Shown piece by piece: positions 17,101-26,004 of a DNA stretch of 64,000 nucleotides. Below the pieces are notes generated by a model that made no database searches, was not told where the DNA came from, and saw only the letters and a program-made list of their open reading frames with translations. Location: positions 1 through 64,000 of the forward strand of contig CAJXVM010000018.1 of assembly GCA_913061095.1 (NCBI GenBank), written 5' to 3'. How positions within the stretch are numbered: the first letter of the stretch is position 1; each line of letters opens with the position of its first letter. The stretch comes from an uncultured Ignavibacteria bacterium (GTDB lineage Bacteria > Bacteroidota > Ignavibacteria > SZUA-365). Position numbers and translations under genes: made by a program.

Positions 17101-20100
17101 TCCAGTGTTACGGCGGATCGTCCGCCGTCACCGTCGCCGCCTCCGGCGGCACGCCGCCGTACACGGGCACCGGCACATTCACGAAGCCGGCCGGAACATA
17201 CAGTTTCACCGTCACCGACGCGAACAGCTGCACGGCGACGACATCGGTGACCATCACCGACCCGACGCAGCTCAACGTTACGTCGAGCGCAACACCAATT
17301 CTCTGCAACGGAGATCTCTCCAGCATCACGGTGTCCGCCTCCGGCGGAACCCCGCCCTACTCCGGCACGGGAACGTTCGACAAAGCCGCGGGCACGCATA
17401 CGTTCACCGTCACCGACGCAAACAACTGCGCGGCCACGACATCGGTGAGCATCACCGAACCGCCTGCGCTCACGGCGTCCGTCAGCGCGACCGCCGTCAC
17501 CTGTGCGAACAGCAGTTCCACCGTCACCGTGACGGCCGCGGGCGGCACGCCGCCGTATGCCGGGACAGGCACATTCACGCGCAGCGGCGGGACGCATACA
17601 TTCATCGTCACGGACGCCAACAGCTGTGCCGACACAGTCTCCGTCACCATCAACGCCCCGTCGGCGATCACCGTGGCTGCGATCGCAACCAACATCACCT
17701 GCAACGGCGAAGATGCCATCGTAACGGTTTCCGCCACGGGCGGCACACCGCCGTACACGGGTACGGGGCAGTTCAGCCGAAAGGCGGGCACACACACGTT
17801 CACGGTGACGGACGCCAACAGCTGCAGCGGATCAGCAACCGTAACCATCACCGAGCCGCCCCCGCTCGATGCGACCGCAGGTGCGACACCGATCGCCTGC
17901 AACGGCGGCAGTTCGACGATCACCATCACCGCGAGCGGCGGCACCGGTCCGTACATCGGCACCGGCACATTCACCCGCGACGCGGGCACGCATTCCTTTA
18001 TCGTCACCGACGCGAACAGCTGTGCCGACACGGTCTCACTGACGATCAACGAGCCTCCGCAGCTCATCTGCTCAGTGAGTCCCCAGCAGATACTCTGCAA
18101 CGGCAGCACCGCCAAAGTCACTGTCAGCGCGAGTGGCGGCACGCCGCCTTACAGCGGAACGGGAACGTTCGACAAGGCGGCGGGAACCCATATTTTCACC
18201 GTGACCGATGATAACGGCTGTACCGATTCCGACACAATCACGCTCACCGAGCCGCCGCTGCTGGATGTTTCCTCCAGCGCAACGCCGATTCTCTGCAAGG
18301 GCGGCACGACCACGATAACGATCGCCGCCACCGGCGGAACGCAGCCGTACACCGGCACGGGCACGTTCACGCGCGGTGCGGGTACGTACAGTTTCACTGT
18401 CACGGACGACAACAACTGCTCGGCGACCACGACAATCACGATTACCGAGCCGCCGCTGCTGAATCCCTCCGCCGTCGCAACGCCGATTCTCTGCAAGGGG
18501 GAAGATGCCACGGTGACCGTCACGGCCGCGGGCGGCACTCCGCCCTACACCGGCACGGGCACGTTCACGCGCGGCGCGGGCACGTACAGTTTCACGGTTT
18601 CGGATGCGAACGGCTGTTCGGCATCCACGAGCATCACGATCACCGAACCACCGCTGCTCACGGTCACCGCCAACGCGCCACCGGTCGCCTGCAACGGCAT
18701 GCCGACGCTCGTCAGCGTGAGTGCATCCGGCGGAACGCCGCCGTACACCGGCACCGGATCATTCAGCCGCACCGCCGGCACCTACACGTTCACGGTCACC
18801 GACAACAACGGCTGCAGCGATTCGGCGACCATCACAATCACGGAGCCGCCGCTGCTGACCGCGTCGGCCAGCGCGACGCCGATCGCCTGCAACGGCGACA
18901 GCGCCACCGTGACCGTTTCGGCGGTCGGGGGCACGATGCCCTACACCGGCACGGGTACATTCCGGCGTGCCGCGGGAACGTACACCTTCGTCGTGACAGA
19001 CATCAACAGCTGCTCCGACACCGTGGCGATTACCATCGACGAGCCGCCACTGCTCATGGTCACTGTCACAGCGACACCGATTCTCTGCTTCGGCGAGACA
19101 TCGACCGTCACAGTGACGGCCTCCGGCGGCACCGGACCGTACATCGGCACGGGAACGTTCACCCGCACCTCCGGCACACACACCTTCACCGTGACGGACT
19201 CGAACGGCTGTACGGCCGCGAAGACAATCACCATCACTGAACCGCCCCTGCTCATCGCCTCATCGAACGCGCCCCCGATCCTCTGTCACGGCGGGAGCAC
19301 GACGATCACGGTCTATGCAATCGGCGGTACGCAGCCCTACAGCGGTACGGGAACCTTCACTCGCAGTGCCGGGACGCACAGCTTCATCGTCACCGACGCG
19401 AACGGCTGCCTCGACACTACGTCCATCACACTCGTCGATCCTCCGGAGCTCATCGCTTCCATCGACGCCACGCCGATTCTCTGCAACGGCGGGAGCTCCA
19501 CGATCACAGTGAGCGCCACTGGCGGCACGCCGCCGTACAGCGGCACAGGCACGTTCATCCGCGGCGCCGGCACACATACGTTCACCGTCAGGGATGCGAA
19601 CAACTGCGCGGAGACCGTCACGATCACCGTGACCGAACCGCCGCTGCTGGTGGTGATGGGGAGCGCGTCACCGGTCACCTGCGGTGTCGATACATCGACG
19701 ATCACGATCACGGCAACCGGCGGCACGCCGCCATACACGGGAACGGGGACCTTCAAGCGCATGCTCGGCACGTACACGTTTACCGTCACGGATTCCAACG
19801 GATGCACGGCATCGACGCAGGTAACGGTCAACGGTCCCCCGCCAGTCGTGATCAACGTCAATGCACCCCCGATCGACTGCTACGGTGGGTCTTCCACGAT
19901 CACCGTTTCCGCATCCGGCGGCACGCCGCCGTACAGCGGCGTGGGCACGTTCACGAAGGGCCCGGGCACGTACATCTTCACCGTCGTTGACGCGAACGGC
20001 TGCAAGGACAGTGACACCATCAACCTCGTCGAGCCGCCCGAGCTTTTTGTCTCCTCGGCCGCGACGCCGGTGCTCTGTCACGGCGACCTGAGCACCATCA

Positions 20101-21215
20101 CGGTGCTGGCGACCGGCGGCACGCCGCCGTATTCGGGGACGGGTACGTTCGTCCGCGGAGCGGGCAGTTACACCTTCACGGTCACCGACGCCAATGGCTG
20201 TACGAAAGTCACGACCGTCAACATTGACGAGCCGCCCGAGCTCGCCGCAAACGCCACGACCGGAGCAGTGAATTGCGGCCGTGACAGCACGGCGATCGTC
20301 GTCACGGCCTCCGGCGGCACGCCGCCCTATTCCGGCACGGGCACGTTCTACCGCACGCCGGGGGTGCATACGTTCATCGTGATGGATGCCAACGGCTGCG
20401 CCGACACGGTCACCACCGCGGTCAGCGGTCCGCCGCCTGTCTATGCCACCGCCGCGGCGACACCGATTCTCTGCAACGGCGGAAACACGCAGATCACCGT
20501 TTCGGCATACGGCGGCACGCCGCCGTACAGCGGAACCGGAGTGTTCACGCGCAAGGCCGGCACACATACCTTCGTCATCACCGACGCGAACGGCTGTACC
20601 GACACGGCGACCGTCGTCGTGAGCGAACCGCCCGCACTGAACGTCATCTGTTCTGTCGGCGAATGCATCAACGGCGTGCGCCAGGTCACCGCATCCGTCA
20701 GCGGCGGCACACCACCGTATGACTTCCAGTGGTCGTACAGTCCGCACAACGGACCGATGATCGACATCCCCTGCACGTTCTACGGAACGATTACGCTTCG
20801 CGTGCGGGACGCCAACTACAGCTCCAATGATCCGAACAGGTCCTCCTGCGAAGCGTTCTGCAGTCTCAATATCATCTCGAAAGTTCCGAACGGCGGTTCC
20901 AAGCGGGTGCGTCCCACAAACGATTACGCACTCCACGAGAACTTCCCCAATCCGTTCAATCCCTCCACGACGATCGAATACTTCGTCCCGGAGGCGAGCC
21001 ATGTGCGGCTGAGCGTCATCAACAAGCTCGGCCAGACCATCGCGACACTGGTTGACGAAGAGGTCCCCGCCGGCGGCCACTTCGCCACCTGGAATGCCGA
21101 GTCCGATCGCGGAGCGAAGGTTCCATCAGGCAGCTACTTCTATCGCATCCATGCGCGATCGCTGATCAGCGACAAACAGTTCGTCAGCGAGCGCATGATG
21201 CTGCTTCTGAAATAA
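14178..21215 (+). CDS. Giant SprB-like repeat adhesin with T9SS sorting domain
   Basis: A protein of 2,345 residues. The ATG at 14178 has GAGG six bases upstream; 14166 is less likely. A signal peptide (FCIPFMLLLFLTSPLVLAQ) leads to an N-terminal beta domain (about 25-285) containing GFGAGSISGAPFHFKLEELDG. An Ig/PKD-like domain (about 290-370) follows. Then come 27 regular repeats of about 66 residues from nt 15294 to 20640, pattern ATPIxCNGGxSTVTVSASGGTPPYxGTGTFxxxAGTYxFTVTDANxC, and one divergent unit (GGTPPYDFQWSYS). The end has NFPNPFNPSTTIEY and a GLY-type sorting domain. SprB in Flavobacterium is a T9SS-exported motile adhesin for gliding; gliding here is only an inference. Codon use is uniform, giving long antisense frames that are not genes. 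A strong terminator follows at 21244. Confidence 0.93.
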   Translation: MRRVRFCIPFMLLLFLTSPLVLAQQVSVDFKQAANNDKRYQLGNVRWIQSVLQRNNSMYFEGMSVPQRIMLDNIPKTAGNQHALTFSHLATKNGIHAYDYLTSYKQAKDASIAIAGPNVLVNMNECGTSIGPPRSLGSTCAALHSGPHSLEVHVPDVMSGVLSHDINKSMANYEQEYGNRTITIYGDAPITAATLTFNGYSTHKDKLAEYTLSWTSSSSVILVEMAAHLALGVDVQNAGSGIGYGSGFGAGSISGAPFHFKLEELDGRPLGSRDNQIMSAAIRQRIDCAVSGPTPVCVGTQNTYTFGTALKGLSFSWNISSNSSGASIVGSSTGQSVIVDAGNTTGAYTLTAKVSDGVQVITCTTKVTVSGITVAASATPILCKGGSSTVTVSASGGTAPYTGAGNFSKKAGTYTFTVTDANGCSGMTTVNVSEPSELQAFSSATTVSCSNSMATVDVTAKGGKPPYKGIGRYKRSAGTHTFTVTDDLGCQKQTSVTVTSSPTLTVAASATPIACNGGTSTVTVSAGGGTPPFTGVGTFTRTAGTYSFTVTDANNCSGTATVTITEPPALTASLNATAIGCNGGTSSVTIAASGGTPPYSGTGTFTKSAGTYTFTITDANNCSVTKSVTISEPPTLSISASATAISCSNSNSTVTVAATGGTPPYTGTGTFTKGGGTHSFTVTDANGCSETTSITITAPSSLTASATATPIACNGGTSSVTVSATGGTPPYSGTGTFSKTAGTYNFTVTDANNCTATTSVTVTEPSVLTITAGASTIACNGGTSTVTVAASGGTPPYSGTGTFTKAAGTHTFTVTDANNCSETATVTITEPQAITVTASASTIACNGGTSTVTVAASGGTPPYSGTGTFTKSAGTHTFTVTDANNCTAATSVTISEPPALTAAANATAITCSNSSSTVTVTASGGTPPYSGTGTYTRGAGTHNFTVTDANNCATTTSVTITAPSSLVATASATAIQCYGGSSAVTVAASGGTPPYTGTGTFTKPAGTYSFTVTDANSCTATTSVTITDPTQLNVTSSATPILCNGDLSSITVSASGGTPPYSGTGTFDKAAGTHTFTVTDANNCAATTSVSITEPPALTASVSATAVTCANSSSTVTVTAAGGTPPYAGTGTFTRSGGTHTFIVTDANSCADTVSVTINAPSAITVAAIATNITCNGEDAIVTVSATGGTPPYTGTGQFSRKAGTHTFTVTDANSCSGSATVTITEPPPLDATAGATPIACNGGSSTITITASGGTGPYIGTGTFTRDAGTHSFIVTDANSCADTVSLTINEPPQLICSVSPQQILCNGSTAKVTVSASGGTPPYSGTGTFDKAAGTHIFTVTDDNGCTDSDTITLTEPPLLDVSSSATPILCKGGTTTITIAATGGTQPYTGTGTFTRGAGTYSFTVTDDNNCSATTTITITEPPLLNPSAVATPILCKGEDATVTVTAAGGTPPYTGTGTFTRGAGTYSFTVSDANGCSASTSITITEPPLLTVTANAPPVACNGMPTLVSVSASGGTPPYTGTGSFSRTAGTYTFTVTDNNGCSDSATITITEPPLLTASASATPIACNGDSATVTVSAVGGTMPYTGTGTFRRAAGTYTFVVTDINSCSDTVAITIDEPPLLMVTVTATPILCFGETSTVTVTASGGTGPYIGTGTFTRTSGTHTFTVTDSNGCTAAKTITITEPPLLIASSNAPPILCHGGSTTITVYAIGGTQPYSGTGTFTRSAGTHSFIVTDANGCLDTTSITLVDPPELIASIDATPILCNGGSSTITVSATGGTPPYSGTGTFIRGAGTHTFTVRDANNCAETVTITVTEPPLLVVMGSASPVTCGVDTSTITITATGGTPPYTGTGTFKRMLGTYTFTVTDSNGCTASTQVTVNGPPPVVINVNAPPIDCYGGSSTITVSASGGTPPYSGVGTFTKGPGTYIFTVVDANGCKDSDTINLVEPPELFVSSAATPVLCHGDLSTITVLATGGTPPYSGTGTFVRGAGSYTFTVTDANGCTKVTTVNIDEPPELAANATTGAVNCGRDSTAIVVTASGGTPPYSGTGTFYRTPGVHTFIVMDANGCADTVTTAVSGPPPVYATAAATPILCNGGNTQITVSAYGGTPPYSGTGVFTRKAGTHTFVITDANGCTDTATVVVSEPPALNVICSVGECINGVRQVTASVSGGTPPYDFQWSYSPHNGPMIDIPCTFYGTITLRVRDANYSSNDPNRSSCEAFCSLNIISKVPNGGSKRVRPTNDYALHENFPNPFNPSTTIEYFVPEASHVRLSVINKLGQTIATLVDEEVPAGGHFATWNAESDRGAKVPSGSYFYRIHARSLISDKQFVSERMMLLLK
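15294..20640 (+). repeat. 27 tandem coding repeats of about 198 bp
   Basis: Each unit codes for about 66 residues and begins near (S/N)ATPI(L/A)C(N/K)GG. Units are recognisable at DNA level through repeated ggcggcacgccgccgta-like and gtcaccgacgcgaac-like blocks. Units carrying CSNS instead of CNGG (for example near 15510, 16110 and 16910) recur at intervals. Expansion and contraction by recombination are likely. Confidence 0.85.
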
Positions 21216-21243
21216 CCTCATCCGTGAACAGCAATCCCGACCG

Positions 21244-21278
21244 CAGGGCGGATGCCGAACGCATCCGCCCTGTTTTTT
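21244..21278 (+). terminator. Strong intrinsic terminator
   Basis: A 12-bp perfect stem (CAGGGCGGATGC, 21244-21255, with GCATCCGCCCTG, 21261-21272), loop CGAAC, then six T. It ends the SprB-like gene, whose stop is 28 bp upstream. Confidence 0.9.
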
Positions 21279-21579
21279 CCCCGGCCCCGCACAATCGCCT
21301 TCATTTCGGCTGTGTGAACCAGATTCGATGCAATTTCTGCAAAGAATCGGGCTGTATCTGAAAGATCCGGCCGCGAAAATCACGTACGTTCCCCGGCACA
21401 GCTTCCTTCTCACGTGTGAAATGCACGGAGCGGAGGCACAACGGATTTCGGGAGGGCGGAAACCGCCCCGCCGCACGGAGGCGGGGCGGTTTTCAAATGT
21501 GACGCGTATTCGGCATGTTAGGCGGGTGGACACCGGGACCGCTCGCCCTCGACGCGCCGCCACGAACACGGACATCCCT
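21279..21579 (+). other. 301-bp leader of the hybrid sensor gene with an attenuator-like hairpin
   Basis: There is no convincing gene. At 21460-21492 a 13-bp perfect stem (AAACCGCCCCGCC with GGCGGGGCGGTTT) is followed by TC and AAA, terminator-like but with a short T run, 88 bp before the start codon. It could be an attenuator, the end of a small RNA, or a second terminator for read-through. Confidence 0.45.
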
Positions 21580-24500
21580 ATGAATCCCAGACGCATCCCC
21601 GCCTTTCTCCTCGCCGTCATGCTGCTTTGCAGCGCCGGATCGGTGCAGCAGGCGGCTTCCCAGGTGCGCTTTGACCGCATCGGCCTCGGGCAGGGCCTGC
21701 CGTACAGCCGCGTCAGCAGTCTGCTGCAGGACAGCCGCGGATACATGTGGATCGGCACCACTTCCGGGCTCGGGCGCTGGGACGGTTACGATATGCGTGT
21801 CTTCCGCGCGAACCCCTCCGACAGCGCATCGCTGTCCAATTCCAGCATCTGGACGATGTATGAGGATCACGACGGTGTGCTCTGGATCGGCACCGACGGC
21901 GGCGGTCTCAACCGCTACGACGTCATGACGGAGCACTTCACCAGTTTCCGGCATGACGATCACAATCCCGCCTCGCTCTCCGCCGACCGCGTCAGCAGCG
22001 TGTTCGAAGACAACGCGCATCGGCTCTGGGTCGCAACCAGCGGCGGGGCGCTCGACCGCCTCGACCGCGGCAGCGGCGGCTTCACCCATCTCCACGGCGA
22101 CCGCATGCCCTATCCCTGCGGATGGGGCATCTACCAGCGCACCGTCGTGCCCCTTGAGGACGGTCGCTTCCTCATGACCAGCGTCGGCGCAGGAGCCGCC
22201 GTGCTCGATCCCGAAGAGCCCTGCGCCACGCGGGACTTCATGGGTGTGAACATCGACGACATCGGCTGCCCCAACATCCTCGATGCCACACGGGATTCCC
22301 GCGGCGACTTCTGGTTCGCCACCTCCGAGGGGCTTGTCCGCCTTGCCTCGGCATCCTCCTCCTTCATTCATTATCCCGTGGATGCGGACGGAACACGCGG
22401 CACCAGTGACGGAAATATCTACGACGTCTTCGAGGACAGCCGGGGCTTCATCTGGGTGGGAACCGCCGACGGGCTCGACCGCTACGATCCCGCGAGCGGC
22501 CGCTTCACGCATTTCAACCATGATCCTCTCGATCCCTTCAGCCTCGCCGACAACACCGTCTACACCATCGCAGAGGACCGCAGCGGAAACCTGTGGGTGG
22601 GCACGCATCGCGGCGTCTCCGTTCTCACTTCGCGGAACATGGAGCTGCTGCACTTCCGGCATACACTCGCCGCAGGCAGCCTCATCCACGACGACGTCTC
22701 CGCCTTCGCCGAAAGTCACGACGGCACGATCTGGGTGGGCACATACGGCGGCGGCATCTGCCGCCTCAATCCCGCCACGGGACGTTTCACCGCCCTGCGC
22801 GGGGGGCCGCAGGGAAAGCTCATCCTCAGCATGCTCGAAGACGGCGAGGGCCGGCTCTGGGTCGGTTCCTACGGCGACGGACTGCACCGGTACGATCCTG
22901 AGACACGCAGCTGGCGCGTGTTTACCGCCGATTTCGACGATCCTGAACGGCTGTCACACAATGACATCCACACGCTGCTCGCCGACGGCAATGACGGACT
23001 GTGGATCGGCACGAATTACGGTCTCAATCGCTTTGATTTCAACAGCGGTACATTCTCGCGCTACCTGCGGCAGGATCTCACGCTGCTGCAGCATCAGATC
23101 CGCAGCCTGTACGATGACGGTTCCCGGCTCTGGGTCGGATCGGTCGGCGGGCTGTACCTGCTCGACCGCGGCGGCACACTGCGAACGGATATCGGAACGG
23201 TGAACGGCTCCACCGACGCGCCGTTTCGCCAGAACATCTCCGCCCTGTACGAATCGGACGACGGCCGCCTGTGGATCGGCACAAACGGCGCGGGGCTCTA
23301 TACACTGCACGTCGACGACATGTCGTGGAAGCGGTACACCGTCCAGAGCGGGCTCGTCAGCGATGCGATCTGCGCGATTGCGAAGGAGCGGGACGGCGGA
23401 CTGTGGATCACCACCCACGGCGGACTCAGCGTCTTCGATGAACGGCGCGGCAGCTTCCGGAATTTCGACGCCCGCGACGGTCTGCTGAATATCCAGTTCA
23501 ACCCGGGTGCCGCCCTCCGCGCGTCCAACGGAGCGCTGTACTTCGGCGGCACCGACGGCATCACCTACCGTCCGTCGGTCGTCCCGCGGCGGCACGCATC
23601 CGCGCCGCCGGTGTACCTGACCGAACTCCGGATATGGAACCGGCGTGTTCATCCGGGAGAACAGGGAAGTCCTCTGCAGCGTCCACTGGCCGTGACTGAC
23701 GCGATCAAACTCGACGCCGACCAGAACATGATCACGATCACCTTCGCGGCCCTCGATTTCACCGCACCCGAGCGCAACCGGTACCGATACTTCCTCGACG
23801 GACTGCACGAACGGTGGATCGAGGCCGGCAACAGCCACAGCGCCACCTTCACGAACCTCGATCCCGGCAGCTACGTCTTTCGTGTCGTCGCCGCGAACAG
23901 CGCCGGCATCTGGAACCAGGAGGGCGCCACACTCGCCATCGAGGTGCTGCCGCCCTTCTGGCGCTCGACCTGGGCTTACGTGCTGTACGTCGTGCTGGGT
24001 GTGCTCGTCATTGGCGCGCTGATGCGTGTGCGCGAACGGCAGGTGCGCCTGCAGGAGCAGCTGGAGCGTGAACGCCTCGAGGCCGAGCAGCTGCACGAAC
24101 TCGACCACATGAAATCCAGCTTCTTCTCCAACATATCCCATGAATTCCGCACGCCGCTGACCCTCATCCTCGGACCGGCCGCGCAGATCGCACGCCGTTT
24201 CGACGATCCGTGGATCCGCCGCAAGACGGGCGTCATCCGCGACCATGCCGGACGCCTGCTGCAGCTGGTCAACCAGATCCTCGACCTCTCACGCCTCGAG
24301 GCGGGACAGATGCAGATCTCCCCTCGCCGCGGCGACATCATCACCGTGCTGCGCCGCGTCACCGATTCCTTCATCTCCCACGCGGAGGAGAAAGACATCG
24401 ACCTGCGTTTCGACAGCGCGGAGGAAGCCTGCGCCGCGCTGTTCGACCGCGAGTCCATCGAACAGGTCATGATGAACCTCCTTTCCAACGCCTTCCGCTT

Positions 24501-25797
24501 CACCGAGCCTGGCGGCCGCATCACCGTCACCGTGCGCTGTGACGTCACCAGCGCCGGGGAGGAGAAGGATCCCGCGCGGGGAACGCGCGATGGTCGTTCC
24601 ATGCTCGAGGTCGTCGTATCCGACACCGGCTGCGGCATTCCCTCCCAGCATCTGCCGCATGTGTTCGACCGCTATTATCAGGTGCACGCGCAGTCGTACG
24701 CCGGCGGTTCCGGCATCGGGCTCGCCCTCGCGCGGGAGCTGGTCCGCTATCACGGCGGCGAAATCCACGTCTCCAGTGAGGAGGGACAGGGCACGACGTT
24801 CACCTTCACGCTCCCGCTTTCCGGGCGGGACTCCGGCGGCATGGCGAATGCAAGGGAGAGTGAGAACGATGCTGACATCCACGCGGATGGGTTCGATCAT
24901 CCGCAGGCAGGTGAAGGATGGGAAGAGACAGAGATATCGGGATCGGCGTCCGCGCGGACCACACAGGGGGATGCGGAAGCGCCCGGGCAGGATACCGGCG
25001 TCCCTGCCAACGCTGACGGATCCGCACCGCACATCATCCTTCTCGTTGACGATCATGACGACCTGCGCGAATATATGCGAGAGATCCTCGAACCGGAGTA
25101 CCGCGTGCTTGAGGCATCCAACGGACGCGAGGGGATGGACATGGCGGTCGAGCATCTGCCCGACCTGATCATCACCGACGTCATGATGCCGGTGATGGAC
25201 GGTTTCGCACTCTGCCGTGCCATCCGCGCCGATGAGCGCAGCAGTCACATTCCCGTCGTCATGCTGACGGCACGCGGCGACGACCGCAGCCGCCACACCG
25301 GTCTTGAAGAGGGAGCGAACGACTACCTGACCAAGCCCTTCAATCCCGACGAACTGCTGCTGCGTGTGCGCAACCTGCTCTCGCTGCGCCGTTCGCTCGC
25401 GGAGAAATTCTCCGCCGTATCCGTCACCGAGGGCGGATTCACGCTCGACGAGAAACAGTACGTTTCGCAGGACCGGAAATTCCTCGATGCCGTCGTGGCT
25501 GTCATCGAAGAGCGTCTCGATGACGAATCCTTTTCCCCGAACGATCTCTTCCGCGAAATCGGCATGAGCCGCACGCAGTTTCAGCGCAAGATCAAGGCGC
25601 TCACCGGCATGTCGCCCAGCCGCTTCATCCGCTCGGTGCGCCTTGAGCGCGCACGGCAGATGCTCGAGCAGAACACCGGTACCGTCGCCGAAGTCGCCTA
25701 CGCCGTCGGTTTCAACAGCCAGTCCTATTTCACCACCTGTTTCAGGGAGCGCTTCGGCATGACGCCGGGGCAGGTGAAATCACAGTCCCCCACATAA
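21580..25797 (+). CDS. Hybrid two-component system sensor/AraC regulator (HTCS) with Reg_prop propeller
   Basis: A protein of 1,405 residues. The ATG at 21580 opens a signal peptide (IPAFLLAVMLLCSAGSVQQAASQ); no clear ribosome site is present. Order: about a dozen Reg_prop propeller units (about 30-680, xGxxWIGTxxGLxRYD), Y_Y_Y domain (about 705-790), membrane span (about 794-814), HisKA with H854 (NISHEFRTPLTLILG), HATPase_c (about 960-1085, MMNLLSNAFRF, DTGCGIP, SGIGLALARELV), linker, receiver with phosphoacceptor D1200 (LIITDVMMPVMDG) and K near 1249, and an AraC HTH_18 domain (about 1307-1400, VAEVAYAVGFNSQSYFTTCFRERFGMTPGQ). HTCS proteins in Bacteroidota usually sense glycans and switch on utilisation loci. 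No such locus is seen nearby, so its target is unknown. Confidence 0.95.
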   Translation: MNPRRIPAFLLAVMLLCSAGSVQQAASQVRFDRIGLGQGLPYSRVSSLLQDSRGYMWIGTTSGLGRWDGYDMRVFRANPSDSASLSNSSIWTMYEDHDGVLWIGTDGGGLNRYDVMTEHFTSFRHDDHNPASLSADRVSSVFEDNAHRLWVATSGGALDRLDRGSGGFTHLHGDRMPYPCGWGIYQRTVVPLEDGRFLMTSVGAGAAVLDPEEPCATRDFMGVNIDDIGCPNILDATRDSRGDFWFATSEGLVRLASASSSFIHYPVDADGTRGTSDGNIYDVFEDSRGFIWVGTADGLDRYDPASGRFTHFNHDPLDPFSLADNTVYTIAEDRSGNLWVGTHRGVSVLTSRNMELLHFRHTLAAGSLIHDDVSAFAESHDGTIWVGTYGGGICRLNPATGRFTALRGGPQGKLILSMLEDGEGRLWVGSYGDGLHRYDPETRSWRVFTADFDDPERLSHNDIHTLLADGNDGLWIGTNYGLNRFDFNSGTFSRYLRQDLTLLQHQIRSLYDDGSRLWVGSVGGLYLLDRGGTLRTDIGTVNGSTDAPFRQNISALYESDDGRLWIGTNGAGLYTLHVDDMSWKRYTVQSGLVSDAICAIAKERDGGLWITTHGGLSVFDERRGSFRNFDARDGLLNIQFNPGAALRASNGALYFGGTDGITYRPSVVPRRHASAPPVYLTELRIWNRRVHPGEQGSPLQRPLAVTDAIKLDADQNMITITFAALDFTAPERNRYRYFLDGLHERWIEAGNSHSATFTNLDPGSYVFRVVAANSAGIWNQEGATLAIEVLPPFWRSTWAYVLYVVLGVLVIGALMRVRERQVRLQEQLERERLEAEQLHELDHMKSSFFSNISHEFRTPLTLILGPAAQIARRFDDPWIRRKTGVIRDHAGRLLQLVNQILDLSRLEAGQMQISPRRGDIITVLRRVTDSFISHAEEKDIDLRFDSAEEACAALFDRESIEQVMMNLLSNAFRFTEPGGRITVTVRCDVTSAGEEKDPARGTRDGRSMLEVVVSDTGCGIPSQHLPHVFDRYYQVHAQSYAGGSGIGLALARELVRYHGGEIHVSSEEGQGTTFTFTLPLSGRDSGGMANARESENDADIHADGFDHPQAGEGWEETEISGSASARTTQGDAEAPGQDTGVPANADGSAPHIILLVDDHDDLREYMREILEPEYRVLEASNGREGMDMAVEHLPDLIITDVMMPVMDGFALCRAIRADERSSHIPVVMLTARGDDRSRHTGLEEGANDYLTKPFNPDELLLRVRNLLSLRRSLAEKFSAVSVTEGGFTLDEKQYVSQDRKFLDAVVAVIEERLDDESFSPNDLFREIGMSRTQFQRKIKALTGMSPSRFIRSVRLERARQMLEQNTGTVAEVAYAVGFNSQSYFTTCFRERFGMTPGQVKSQSPT

Positions 25798-25867
25798 CAC
25801 ACGGCCCGTCACCCTTTCCCACTGATGCAGGATCGAGTGACGGGCCTGTGCCTTGTTGATACGATGA

Positions 25868-25985
25868 CACGAGCCGGTGGTGGATGCCGATCCGGTGCAG
25901 TCCCGTGCCGTCCCGCAGCACGAGCCGGTGGCTGATGCCGAACTGGTCCCGTGCCGTCCCACGGCACGAGCCGGTGGCTCGTGCC
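25868..25985. repeat. Triplicated CACGAGCCGGTGG element ending in a palindrome
   Basis: CACGAGCCGGTGG begins at 25868, 25919 and 25965 (spacing 51 and 46 bp), with GCCGTCCC blocks between the copies. The last copy forms a perfect hairpin, GGCACGAGCC (25963-25972), GGT, GGCTCGTGCC (25976-25985). It lies between two convergent genes and may act as a bidirectional terminator or REP-like element. Confidence 0.7.
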
Positions 25986-26004
25986 TACAGAAGGAGATGA
26001 CTTC

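Noticed and set aside
15086-20776. Many long minus-strand frames across the SprB-like repeats
   Set aside because: They come from codon periodicity of the repeated plus-strand units and repeat every 198 bp.
14178-21215. Regular 198-bp repeats as a possible CRISPR-like array
   Set aside because: The units are coding, in frame and diverge by third-position changes; no short repeat/spacer alternation.
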